A DNA stretch of 64,000 bases from Nymphaea colorata (taxonomy: Eukaryota > Streptophyta > Magnoliopsida > Nymphaeales > Nymphaeaceae). The stretch is taken from positions 5,277,501 through 5,341,500 of the forward strand of contig NC_045142.1 of the NCBI RefSeq assembly GCF_008831285.2, written 5' to 3'. Every line of letters starts with the position of its first letter. The first letter of the stretch is position 1. Shown here in pieces: positions 12,097 through 25,605 of this stretch. A program made the translations under genes and the position numbers. Under the pieces are notes generated by a model that saw only the letters and a program-made list of their open reading frames with translations, was not told where the DNA came from and ran no database searches.

Positions 12097-13576
12097 GTAT
12101 TTGATTTGAATCGGATCCATTGACATTCCTATTCTACAATTGAAAGATAATTGAAAATTAAAGGGATATGTTAACTTACTACCTCCTCCAATTTGATGAA
12201 TTATCAAGTTTGTGGAATTAAGTTGTGTTTTGCCTGCTGGAGATGAATTAGCCAAAAGGAGCTTCTGAGGTGTACGAATGAATCAAATTAATTTATATAA
12301 ATAAAAAATCTAAATTAAAAAATAAGAATGCGTGCATGAACAAAAATCAAAGATATTCCATACATCATCAAACATAACGTCAAAGATATTATTTAGGGAA
12401 CACACATTCAAATTTCTTAAATAATAGCGGAGGGCCAGTCTGTATTCCAGTTTGAAACGATGTATAGCAGAAAGAAATGCTTTTAGAAAGTAGGCAACAA
12501 GGGAATCTAAATGCTTTTTTCTCGGAACATAGTACCAATTTTCTAGCTTACAACTGGTATCCAGATTCAGAAAAGCAATCATAATATGATTAAGATCCAA
12601 TTCACTTCTATGATCTCGCTATTTTTTTTCTCATGTTTAAATTAATGATAGAGCAAGTTTGACATTGTCACAGTTAATAAATTCAAACAAGACACCGGGG
12701 GAATTAATTTCAATGGGTGAACATTAAGTAACATGTCTGATGCAGAGTTCTACAACCATTTGCCAATTTATTAGCTTTTTTTTTAAAAAAAAACAGAAAA
12801 AACCCTTTAACTTTTGATGTATTTATGAGCAAACTATTTAATGCTTGAAAAGATGCAAAAAAGTGCTTAATTCATAAAATAATTCAGAATGACGCACTTC
12901 GTACTTAAAACTATTAACCTATAAAATATTTTACCCTCACTAAACAAGATCATTTTATCTGATATGGGTTGAGAAGCTCTTGGAAGATCGTTTTTCCTCT
13001 CAATGAAGAAAGTACACCCTGAGATTTTCGGTAAATATTGGGGTGCCTTGAATGGCTGGTCTCTTTTCCCAGGTTGAATAGATCGAACTCAACATTTCTT
13101 GCACTTACATTCATGGTGGGTGCAAGTGCAACAGTTTGGTGTCTGATATGGGTTAGAGTGGCTAGCCGGAAATGGTATCCGTATTCAGCAAAGCTCATCC
13201 TTGAATCGGATTGTAAAGATGAGGTAGCGACAAGTAACATTGTTTTGGTTGGGGACTTATCAAGAGGAGTTCCTGCAGCCTTCATAGATGAGCTTTTGAG
13301 TTTTGAGGGCATAATCAAGCGCCCTTTCTGTAGAAAATACTAGAACCAGTAACTAGCATGCATTTTTACTATAAGTAATCAAACACAAGACCCTTCATGA
13401 AATGCTTAATCATCATCAGTGTCCATACTTGTTCTGATTGTCAAGCAGAAAAAGAAAAGCTAATTTATAGATGTTTGGTCCGTCTGTTATGATGTTGATG
13501 TTAGCATGAACTCCTACCTTGCAAATAGATGTACAGATAGATTTGGTCTTGAGACAGATGCTTCAGTTGAAGGTGC
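12097..13576. other. Intergenic and 3' flank of gene B
   Basis: AT-rich and without a gene I can support. Two overlapping open frames near 12950-13343 on opposite strands show no recognisable family. The last few hundred bases before 13577 probably include the 3' UTR of gene B, but I see no decisive polyadenylation site. Confidence 0.4.
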
Positions 13577-16500
13577 TCAATTAGTCATCACATCTGTCTC
13601 TGGAATATCAAATTCCTGGTGATCAATCTCCATCTCCATCTTCATTGCCTGATTCAAGTCGCTCAGAAGATCATGCATGTCTGGCCGGTCTGTGGACCTC
13701 CGTGTAGTACATGCTAATGCTGTCTCTGCAACCTTCCACATAGAATTGATTTTGTACTGCCCTTTAATCCTTGGGTCGACAATACTCTCTATTTCACCCC
13801 TAAAAATCTTCGAAGTTGCCCATTGAACAATATGAGAATACTGCTCACCACTGCCAAATATGGCTGTGCGGCCACACATAAGCTCAAAAAGAACCACACC
13901 GAAGCTATAAATGTCACTCTTTTTGGTGAGAATGTTTGTTTCATAGTATCTGCAAAACAGAAGCATATGTCAATCTTTTATTTGGAGTTAATTCAAGGGT
14001 AGTTTTAGTGGCTTGTTTTCTGTTTTGTCCTTCTGATGTTATTCCTGAATTGGTGTGTTCTTTTTATCCTTTTGGTACTTTCTTTATGATGTGTTTTTCT
14101 GCTTTCTTGAAATTCTTTTTCTTTTTGTTGAACAATTATGTAGACATATGAAAAGCAAATAGTTGGCCTATCTGATAGTGGAACATATCCATATGATTAT
14201 TTGAAAGTAAGGAATTACACGTGCAAGAGGGTTGTCTATAGTGGTACAATTAAGTGCATCCTAGAGTTCTCATAGTATGAAGATCAACTCAACTTGTACC
14301 TTTTATTGAAAGGTAGTGATCAACAATTTCTTGACTTTAATTCTCTAGCAGAATTTGGTTATCGATTGAGCATGTGACCATGTCAGAGCAAAAGGTTCCC
14401 CTCAAGCATTGCCGACAACTAATCTTTCCTAGTCACACACGCGCGCCCCTTACGCTAAGCATTTCGCGTCGGTTTTCATATTTTGGCTCCCTTTTCTTTA
14501 CACCCAATTTATATACATGTGGTTGACTACAGGGTGTATTGGGTGGATTAGATCATGAGAAACCATGGGCCATGGAAGTATGTGAATTTCTAGCAAATGA
14601 CATGTAATAATTTAATAAAAAAGCCATACTCAGGATCAATATATCCAGGAGTGCCAGCAATCATTGTTGATGTTTGAGTCATATCAACAGCTCTGGAAAT
14701 TCCAAAGTCAGCTAATCTGGCTTTTAGCTGTTCATCCAAAAGGATGTTTCTACTTTTTACGTCTCTGTGGATTATGGCTGGTTCGCAACCTGAGTGCAGA
14801 TAATCTAAACCTGCATTGTAAGCTCAATCTATCAAGATTGACAGATGGATGATAAAGATGACGAAGCTAGAGAAATCAAATGGCAATGGCTTGCTTACCT
14901 GTTGCAACATCCAAAGCGATTTGCAGTCGCCTTTTCCAAGTTAAGAGTTCTATTATGGTTTTCTTGCCTACAAGTAACAAAAATAATATCGTAGTATTCA
15001 GTTTTCTGATTTATTGTTGTCATTTTTAAAATGACATGAAGCAATTGTTGCCCTAGTATGATCGATATAATAGTGCTATAGGTTTAAAAGTAACGTATTA
15101 AAATCTTGGACAGCTTCAAGTTCTAGAAGGTTTTAGTCTATATATACACACACACACACAAGAGAGAGAGAGACAGAGAGAGAGGATCATTATATTGCTT
15201 GCCCATGCATTTTCCTTAGGCAATTGTTATCCCGAGTGGTCTTTGTCTGTTAGGTACCTGTTCCAGCATGCTGAACGATGGGTGATAAGAAATAGCTTTG
15301 AAGCTCTGCATTTTAAGTTCACCATTTGTTGTGTTGGTAGATTTGGTCTACTTAAGAGATTCAAGCAGAAATTTACCTAAGAGATATAAGAAGTATGTGC
15401 TTTTCTTTAAGTTTACAGCTTTCCCACTTATTGGACATATGCATCTACTTCTTTTGTTGTTTGTTTCATCAAAAACTTGGCAATTGCTGCTTTAGTGATT
15501 AAAGTGTTCTTTTTTTTCTGTTAACATTTTTCAATTCCGTTGGCTTAGTTTAATGGCCAACTATCGAACTAATGGAAAGTAACTTGTGCGTATGCATTAC
15601 AAGAATAATGTGTCTGTGGAGCTTGTCTTGCTTATTAGCATCAAGGAAGAGGGTGACCTTAAATTGTCCATCTATAGAAGACGAACCAAGTCAATTATCA
15701 ACAGACAATACAGTGGGGAGAATAAACTTGTTTCCACTATTTACATAATGTGTCCTTCCAATGCTTAGTTTTTGGTCTCCTTATGACTGATAATGGTTCT
15801 GGTGCTAGCATTTTTTCTTGTTTATTTTGATTTTGGGGGGATCTTGGCAAAAGTATAGCACAAAATTGCATGGGAACTAATGTTCACCCTCTAGCACAAA
15901 TAAAGTAGGTGAAAGGATGAATATCAAGAAAAGACAAACACTGATTAAATCAAATGGGAAGTATTATTTTTATGGACGATAATTTCTTCATGCAGTGTAA
16001 TCGCCCTTTCAAGGATGCAGAAAATAAAAATAGCTAATAGAATAGAACAAGAGAGTACGTCAAGGCTAGACAAATAGATTCCACAATTCTGCTAGGTCTA
16101 GAAGTGAGAAACCTTTTGAAGGCTAGTGCTAAACTGCTTAACATTTAAATCAATTGCTTTTGCATTTTGAGCATGATTATGAGCACGAATTCAGAGTAGG
16201 TTCTCACAAAATCAGATGCCATGAAATGCCCATAAAGTGTTACTGGAAATTTCCTATACAACCTTGGAAAGTACTCTACGGCTACACATGTTTTCTGACA
16301 TATTCTATGCTACTTATCTGATGATATGACTTTGCATTTTTTTTATTTATTTCTTTTATATAATTCCAAATATATGATACACTATAGAAATAAAATTTGC
16401 CTAGGCCTAGGTGGTTACCTGATAAGAGGTCTCCCAAGCTTCCATTCTGCATGTACTGGTAGAGGACAACCATCTTCTTGTCCTCCTCACAAAATCCAAC

Positions 16501-18730
16501 AAACGAAACAAGGTTTTTGTGGTGCACTGTCATCAACAACTTAACCTGAAATATTGCACATGGTAAAACTTGAGTTCGTTTATATATTACTAGAAAAGAA
16601 ACAAGAACAAATTATTAAACGACAAAGGATAACTCTATTCGAACCTCTGCAACAAATTCTTTAGATCCTCGTTGCTGCAAATTTTTCAATACCTTGACTG
16701 CAACTTCATTGCCATTATCAAGGCGACCATAATAAACGGAACCAGATCCTCCCTCACCAATAAGGATTCCAAAGTTACGTGTGATCTTCACAACCTCTTC
16801 ATACGTGAATGCATGGTTTGGCCCTAGCTGAATACAACCAGCCTGTTGCTTCTCAAGATTCTCTACAGTTTTACATAACAATTCCAAGAAATCAAACTTG
16901 CAGTAGTTTGTGTCTTCATAGTGACTATGTGTGAAAATTTGTTTCTTGAGCCATTTATTTAACAATTTTCATGACATCCAATTTCACAAAGAATAATAAT
17001 GCAAGCAATGGATTTTGAAACCCTGTTAGTTTGGGAGTAAATGCACTTCCTTTTATTATATTTGTCATTTCAAGTATGCAGTTTTTTCTTTCTTGTCAAA
17101 AAAGTTGAAGCGAAACCCTGCCCCTACCCTCATGGCAACAGTTGTAGAAACACCCTGAGTGCACCTGCCCTACCCCAAGAGACGTAGCTTGTTCTAGCTT
17201 ATCTAAGCAGGGGTGATGCCCCCGGGAATAAAACCATGAGTATCTACCTCAAAGTCATTACCTACTCCCACTATGCCAACCCCTTTAGGTCTAAGTGTGC
17301 AACAGTCCTTAAATGCTTTTCTTCTTTCATTTAAAAGGAGTGCATCAATTACGTCCTCCCTTCATAGCAAAAAATCTAAAAAAACATTTGTCGTAGCTAA
17401 TGCCAATTGTGCCACAAGCATGAGGAGGTGATGCATTTAAGAGGAGGTTCACTACTCCACCTTGTAAAGTTGGCATCAAACAATAAAAAGCCAATGAAGA
17501 AAAAAAATATATACTAAGCAGTGAAGTAATGGATAATCGATCACATAACAATGATCAAACATGGAAAGATAGAATTGGCAAAAGGGTAAGGTTTTCTAGT
17601 TTCAATTGACTTACTTTTCTCAGATAAACAACTATTTATAAACAAATAATTTGTAATGTCCTGAAATTTTAAACAGTATCTCAAGTATGGTTCTCCAATG
17701 CATCCACTTATAGCCCATTACCTCAATGAAGCTCTAGATCTGCACATGGATGGGTCCACCATCTGCAACAAACAAATGCGGATCTAGGCAAATATAGACT
17801 TGCTTCGTGTTTGGAAGCCAGATAACATGGCTAATAGATCTTTCTAAATGCCCACTTTCTATAGGAATGAGGTTCAAGCCCACTTTTGTACTAGGCAACA
17901 TGTGAAGAAGATAATAATCTAAAGGCAATTGGAACTTGTTCTTCCAACTCACATTATCATTGCATGTAAAGCAATCCTGTCTGAATGAGATTGCATATCA
18001 ACAACACGAATCATGCATATTGGCTTTAAGATGTTTCAGTGAGATTCACATGCATTGGCTTCACTTGTAGATCTAGCATATATGCAGCTGTCTATGGGTC
18101 AATTGTATACCCCAAAAGGATATCATAAGTATTACTTCTAGGCTATTAGAAAGAGCAGAATGAGTTAGACATGGGGTACAAAAGTGTTGATGCTCATGAA
18201 AGGATTTTAATAGCTAGCAAGAGTCTTTGTTGTAGAGCTAGAATGCTCTTTCTGTTTTTTCATGGCTTAGGATATTTAATAGAGGAAGCTAGAAAGCTAA
18301 TGTAGTTTGCTATTGGCAATCAATTCAAATAGAGCCTGTTAAGGCACATTTAGGAATTAAAAGAACGTACCTACATTATTCTCCATCACAACATCAGGTG
18401 ATGGCCTAGGATGTGGAATTCGAAGGCATGCATAGACGACACAACCAACCAGCAATAGAAATAGGATAATTGCACCTACTGATACTCCAATGATGATCGG
18501 CTTCATGTTTCTTCTACTATTTGTTTGTGGTAGAGGGTTGTCTGTAATGTTGTTTCCTGTTATACTGAAAATAGAGATAATTAAAGAGAAACCATGCTAT
18601 ATATGGATGAAATACCATCACCCAATTATAGTTATGTTTTTAGATTTGTATTCTCATAGAGTGTTTAATGGTCTGAAGAAGTATTCAGGCACCCTATGAT
18701 TGCATCTCTCCCTCTTTCTTTCTCTCTCTC

Positions 18731-18789
<59 letters not shown>

Positions 18790-19649
18790 TATTCAAAAAT
18801 ATGATCACGATGTTGAGTTTACTTCTCCATATAAGCCCACTCACTTTAATTTTATCTTTTGTTTGCCTTTCAAAGATGCCGGTAGAGGTCCGGTGAAATT
18901 ATTGTTAGCCAGGTTCCTACAACCAATGAATGAAAATACTGTCATAATAATGCACATATGAAGATTAAACAGCAGTTTCATATTCACGTTGTACAGGTGC
19001 ACTCAAAAGGAAAATGAAAGATTCAGCAGACTTTAATTTCATCATAAATTTCATCGTAACTGATTGACTCAAAAAGATTGCATCACAGGTGCAAATTTCC
19101 AAAATATGACAAGCAATCTCACCTAATGAGCTCGACTGAAACCCATTTTACCCACTTCAAGCTTGAGGTTTAAGTCAGAAGTTCTCATTTAGCATATAAG
19201 TTGAATGGGTGGGGTTTAGGTTATAGAAACAAGAAGCTAACGAATAAACTGATAAAAAATAATATAAATTAATAATCAGATTTTTAACAATGGATGTGTA
19301 GTGCTTAAATCATACACCCACACATTTATTCATGACACTAGCTTCTCTTGAGCAGCTCTCTCAATTATAGGGCATACATGATCCAATTAGGCAATTCATA
19401 CTCGACTTGCTCGTCCTACTGAATAGGTTGTATGTGCTCGGCCCATTAGCTTATTGCATTGTGTGGAAATGAGTTTGTGACTAGCCTTCTATATTAAAAA
19501 AAAAAAGTTGTTTTGATTCAAGCTAAAGAAAAGTAAACTTTAATCTTACATTAAGCAAGCAATACATGGGCCAAGAAGCTTCATATGAAAACAACTATAG
19601 TTTGATCTAGTATTTGTCGTGGGGACTACTAAGTTCTCGACTCCTCACA

Positions 19650-19688
<39 letters not shown>

Positions 19689-22600
19689 GGGGGGGGGGGG
19701 GCTTTTGTTGGCCATTGTCCCCATTTTGTGGGCTCCCCTATGATGGAAAGAAAACAAAAATAGCTTTCAAGTAAGCAATCAATAATTGAACCCTTAACTA
19801 TTTGGGTTGGAATTCAAGAAAAGTGAACTCTAAATTTCAGGTGAACTGGTTTTCACAATTTAATGAAGCTTTTGTATGCATGTGGATAAACTCACAACTC
19901 TTTCAAGGAAGGAAACGTCCCCAAGAAGTCAGGAATATGTCCACTCAAGCTGTTGTTACTCAAGTCACTGCAAAATCACAGTAAACATAGTAAACTCTAG
20001 ATAATTAAGAAAGCAAATAGCGGAAGCATGACCACGTTTTGCTCACATTATCTCAAGTGCAGTCAAGCTGCTGAAGTCTAGAAGGGTGCCCTTCAAGCCT
20101 GATCCGCTGAGGTGCCTATGAAAGCACAAGGAACATGAAAAGAATACTAAAGAATGTCTTTACATCAAACTACCAATTCTTGCATATAAGTTGGAAGAAA
20201 AAGGATATGTGCCATTGAATCCAAATTGTTAACCAATATATTCATTAGAGTTTCAATTGAGAGAAGGATATAGGTATTAATGAAAGGAACATATTGATCC
20301 CGACAGTTTTGTGCTACTCACAGTTCTACCACTCGTGGTGGATTGTCAGTATTGCAGTTGAGCCAGTCCCAAGTGAAACCTACTGGAAGGCATGGATCAC
20401 CTGCCCATGATTGAAGTTGTTGATATTGATCTTGTAACACCCCCAACACGTTCACTGCATACAATTGTTACAAAAAATATTTTAGTATCTTCATCAGTTT
20501 CAGGAATGTAGAGATGTAGTTAACCTTTTTATATTTCCCTAGAAACAATAATTTGTAAAGAATGAAAAAACCCTTTTTCTCTTGCTTAATTTTAATGAAA
20601 GGCATTAGTTAAGTTAAATAATAAAGTGAATTACTTATTATTTGCCTTTTTCTGAGATGAGTGTCCATTATATGCCAACAAGCTATCACACAAGGGCATG
20701 TGTTTATCGTTGTCTATTTAACTCTAGTTAAAATATTAACTAAAATTTTTAAAAATAAATGTGAAACCTTTTTTTTTGCAGGATGTAAAAACATATATAT
20801 GTTTTCAGCTTAAATGAACAATATTGAAAAACATAAATTTTTTCACATGTTCTACCAAAATTTTCTTAATTTAAATAGCACCTATTCTTTGTAGTTATTA
20901 GTGAAAGTTGCTTCAAAAGAAAAGAAAAACTTAAAGCCTATCTTTGAGAATATGTATAAATATTAGACACTAATAAAAATGTTCATTGCTTTTCAATAAA
21001 TAGGAAGGATCATCTTACACTTTTTTTCCTATGAAAACAATTATATTAGCGTGAAAATTAGGTTGAATGCTCATTAGGCTTTCCCATTCAGCGTACCCAA
21101 CAAAGTTGGTCCATGCTTGAAAAGAAAAATAAAAGGGGATCGAACAGGTTAGAAGTCTAGCCTTGGAATGTTTGGAAATGCCTAAAGCCCACTTGAGACC
21201 AGGTTAGCCCTTCTTTAGACATGTTGTGATATGTTCTTGGCTCTTCAGGATCTTTAGTCTCCTAACTTGCCTTTTATTGCAAAACCCCTCCTATTTTCTT
21301 TCACCCAACTCTTCTTTTGGGTTTGGCCATGCAACTCAGTGTCCACCCACTTACTCACCCTTGCCACCATCTCTATGGAGATAGAGGACATCCTAGCTAA
21401 AACCTTGGGCTGCTCTCTTCAGAATGGGATGAAATACCTTAGTATCATCCACTCATATTCAACATGAGCTGCAAAAGCTTCTAAGTTAGCTAGTAGAGCA
21501 AACACACTAAAAATTAAGTAGTCATACACGAGCAAAGAAGCTAGCAAGAATGGTCTCAACAGCTAGGCACTTTGCTTGACCTAAGTGGCCTAGGATCTAG
21601 ATTGATTGTATTTCATGAAAATGATAGTTTGAAAAATTAAGGAACTTAACTCCCTTAAAAGCTGATTATATGAGTAAAGTTAAATGAAACATATAACATT
21701 ATTAGATGCAAAAATTACAAGCATCACTATCACAACTAATTCCTCCTTGTGGAGAGATGATCAATTTGCTTTGGAAGTAGAAGTAGACTATATAGATGGC
21801 ATTCTTCTCCTCTAGAAAGCTGACCTTTCTAATTCCATCATAGAAATTAGTTCTTTGTCAACCTCCCTACAAGCTCTACTTCATCCATTAAAAGAACATG
21901 TCGTCTTCACATTTGTTTGTAGACTAACTACTTCCACTAAAAAGGGTTCTTTGGGCTGACATTTCTTCCATCATGTCATCCAATATTCTCCCTCAAATAC
22001 TTATAGGAGATTTTTTGTCTCTCCTCAGCATTATTGAATAAAGCCAACCAATCACAATCAATCCTTTCATAAGAACCTTTGAAGGTTTGTGGATTAGTAA
22101 AGCTTACATGCCCTCATTCATTCAGCAGAAGTCTTTATATGGTCTAACAAAATATTGAAGTCATGCTTGCAAATTTTAAATTGTGTATTAGTTAGCCAAA
22201 TGTTATCCAGATTTTGTTGGACATGATTGTGACATGTTCATTCTATTTCTGATCGGATGGCCATTGCCCTTGTACGGGGTTGAGGATTTAAAAAGTTTAT
22301 CCTATGAGTGATGGTGGAACACAATACCCCAATTGAGAAACATAGTCCAAGGGGGTTAGATTGAGCCCCTTATTATGTCCTCATGCCTATGTGCAAGGGT
22401 TGTCGTCATAATTTATATTAAACTTGAGAGAATTCAACTGACACACATTAATGGTTCTATTTACATGTCCATTTCTACTTGGAACATCGAGAATTCTAGC
22501 TCCCGTTACCTATGATTAAATGATCACCATGACCAAAGTCAATAATATCAAATATTGGAACAAGAACTATCAACACTATCTAATATCACATCATCACCCA

Positions 22601-25574
22601 CAGATGGGGACCTACAAGTGGTTCAAAGTCAGATGGAAGAAATCATGACTTGCCAAATAGAGATTTTGTGATGAAACCAAAGGGAAACAAAGTTCTCTGT
22701 TTTTCTTTCCTTTTTTCTTCTTAAGCTGGGGGATAGCAATAATGCATTCTTCGATCAATCAAGATGAAAAAAATATAACACTTCTAGAATACTGGGCTCA
22801 AGTTCTTGGTTTGGGATATCCCAACTTGCACCCAAGTAGCTTCAATTTCTCCTTCATAAAGGTTATGAACTATGATAACTAATCTCCTTCATAACCTTTG
22901 ATATGGGACTCAACAGTCACGTTCTACCCCTTTGGCACATGTCCATATGTGTGGAATTCTAGTTGTGATAGAGCAGGAGCCTCAGCCTAGTCTTGAAGTA
23001 GGCTGCATTGCTACATTAATATTCTCCTCCCGGCATGAGCACAAAAATTACAAAAACTCTTTCTTCACCACAAGAGATGTTGGCTGAATCGAAAACATTG
23101 TCTGGATTCAAGCCACAAGGGCTGGATGCATCCCAGTTGACTTTTTAAATGGAATTAGGACATCATCAATCATGAACTTTAGGTAATGTTAATACAATTG
23201 CATATAATTGTCTTCCCAATGTATGTTCACAAATATATATATATATATATGCTTATTGGTCATGGCATGTCGCAATATAATGTCCAAAGGAATAGATGAA
23301 CTAATTTTTCTATCCCCCTAAAATAGTTTCCAGTCAATCCATTTACATCCAAAGAAATTACGAAAATCTCATGAATACCACAGATTCAATAAAATAAGCT
23401 TCTTTAATAGGTTTCATGTGTTTGTGGAACGAACAAATATATATAAGAACTACTTCATGAAAAATGTCAACAGTGAATAAAAAGTTTAGTTAGCTTTGAA
23501 ACTATAACTTTTAATATATATGGTGAGAACCATAAACTAATTACAGTACATTGATCCATAAAGTGTGCACTAATTCCTTATGGGAGTGAGAGAGAGAAAG
23601 ACCATCGTTTTCGCTAGTTCCGTCAGCAAGTCCGGTCTTGAGTTGAAAAAGTTCCATGGCGTTGAGGATGGGTGGAAGGGATGCATCTGGTGTGTTGACC
23701 AAGGAAATTTTCGATCCAGCAGTCAGGTTTTGACGGTGGTCGTACACAGTCAAAAATGGTTGATAAGGAGGAACTATGGCCTCATCCAAAAACTTCTTTC
23801 CGTCAATAAGGAAATCGAATGACCTGTTCTTGTTTTCATAAGCTGCCTCCAACACTTCCATGAAATAGAAATTGTAGTAATATGTATAATTTCCCAAGCC
23901 CATCGCCGACGATGGGACTATCAGAGTCGTGGCATTGCTCGACGCTGGTGTTATGGCGTGGGCTAATGCCAGTCCCGGAATATCCGTGAGGTTTTTGATG
24001 AAGCTCATGTTATCTCTCGCCACAGTCACTACGCCGTCGATCGCACCACTTGGATGCCAATAACGATCATAAGGGTCATCCGGGTACCTGCAACCAATGC
24101 AACAACTGAAATTCAAGGCGCGCCTGACAGGTATTGGCTCTAGCTCTTTACAAATGGCCTTTTCCTTGTGAACTACATATGACCACGTTGAAAAACAGTG
24201 CCCGCCTGTTCTACAGCAACGTTTGCTCCCCCTCAATCGGAATGAGCATTTTTCAGAATTTTGTTTTTGGAAATACGATAATGGAAAAGAGCTTCCATAA
24301 TTCCAGAACCGTCTTGTGTTGCAAATAAACGGAAATGAGCTTCTACAAAACTTCATTTCTGCACTTGATGGGCATGGATGGAGTCAAAATTGAAGCTGTT
24401 AAAATCAAAGCATTGGCTTTGAAATTTTTAGAAAGTCATGGGTTGTTTTTGTAGTATTTTACGAACGATTAACAACGTTTCCAAAATTTGTGAAAATCAG
24501 TGCATGTAAAAGTAATCTTTTAAAGAGGAAGCTGGACCATTATGAAATTTTGCGACGGTGCAACCCGATGAGATCCCATAGAGCATCGCCGGCGACGGGA
24601 GCGGGGGCGCCGACTCCTGATGGGGGACGCAGAGTGCCCCTCCCCTTCCTTACACGAGCATGAAGAGGGAAAAAAGGAAAAAAGAAAAAAAGAAAGTGAC
24701 GGCTAAGGCTGTTCCATCATTAATTGGGGGATCTTGGTGTGCTGTTCTTAGAACATTATATGAGATTGGCAAAAACTAAACCACCTCTGTAACAGACAAA
24801 ACCAAACTCATTAAAAATAATTAATAAAGTGTTCCTTTTTTTTTGCAAGCTAACCTTATGGATAAGATTCTACGAGTGATATGATGGAAAACATTTATTA
24901 CCTTAGTTACTTTTACTTTCATAATATTCTGCTATAATAAAAAAAATGAACGGCTCATATAACATCAAAATTTTGATAGTTTTTACTTAAACTAAAACAT
25001 GATTTTACTAAATTAATATTTATGAACACGTTAAATTGTTCATATTTTATCTACAACATTTTTTAACATAAAAATTAAGAGGTCTTGTTTTTGTATCTTA
25101 CCTAAGGGGTTTTAGTATTTAGTAATTAATGAGGCTCTCAACTTACTCATGAAGATTGTCCAATCAATTTGTGATGGATAGTTGAGATAAAAATAACGCG
25201 AAAAAGGTGTGAACTAATACTAGATGTTCAAAATGTTCATTACTTTTTTTTTTTGTTTTTATCTTAACTATCCTTCACGACACACCTTTTTCTCTTTATT
25301 TTTCTTTCAACCATCCTTCACGATAAAGCCAGCCAACACCTCTCATGTGTAAGTTGAATAACGTTAGATAGCCAAAATCACCATTCAATTTTCTTTTGTA
25401 TATAAATATGTATGTATATATATATACATAGAACCTGTAGAGAAATCTGGTGAAGCATTAATATCCTTCTCCTTTGGAGAACCCTCCTTTTTTGACATCA
25501 TCATGAAAAAACAAAGCAATTGCAGTCTCCTTAGGGCCGTAGGAACTATGATCGTTGATGGCCCTAAATGAATG

Positions 25575-25605
<31 letters not shown>

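Noticed and set aside
12950-13343. Two overlapping opposite-strand frames over 100 codons
   Set aside because: A faint resemblance of LILESDCK to an RNase H block is not enough; no other motif supports it.
17734-17952. 72-codon minus-strand frame in intron 8 of gene B
   Set aside because: It does not belong to the kinase family and fits no exon phase between exons 8 and 9; no recognised domain.
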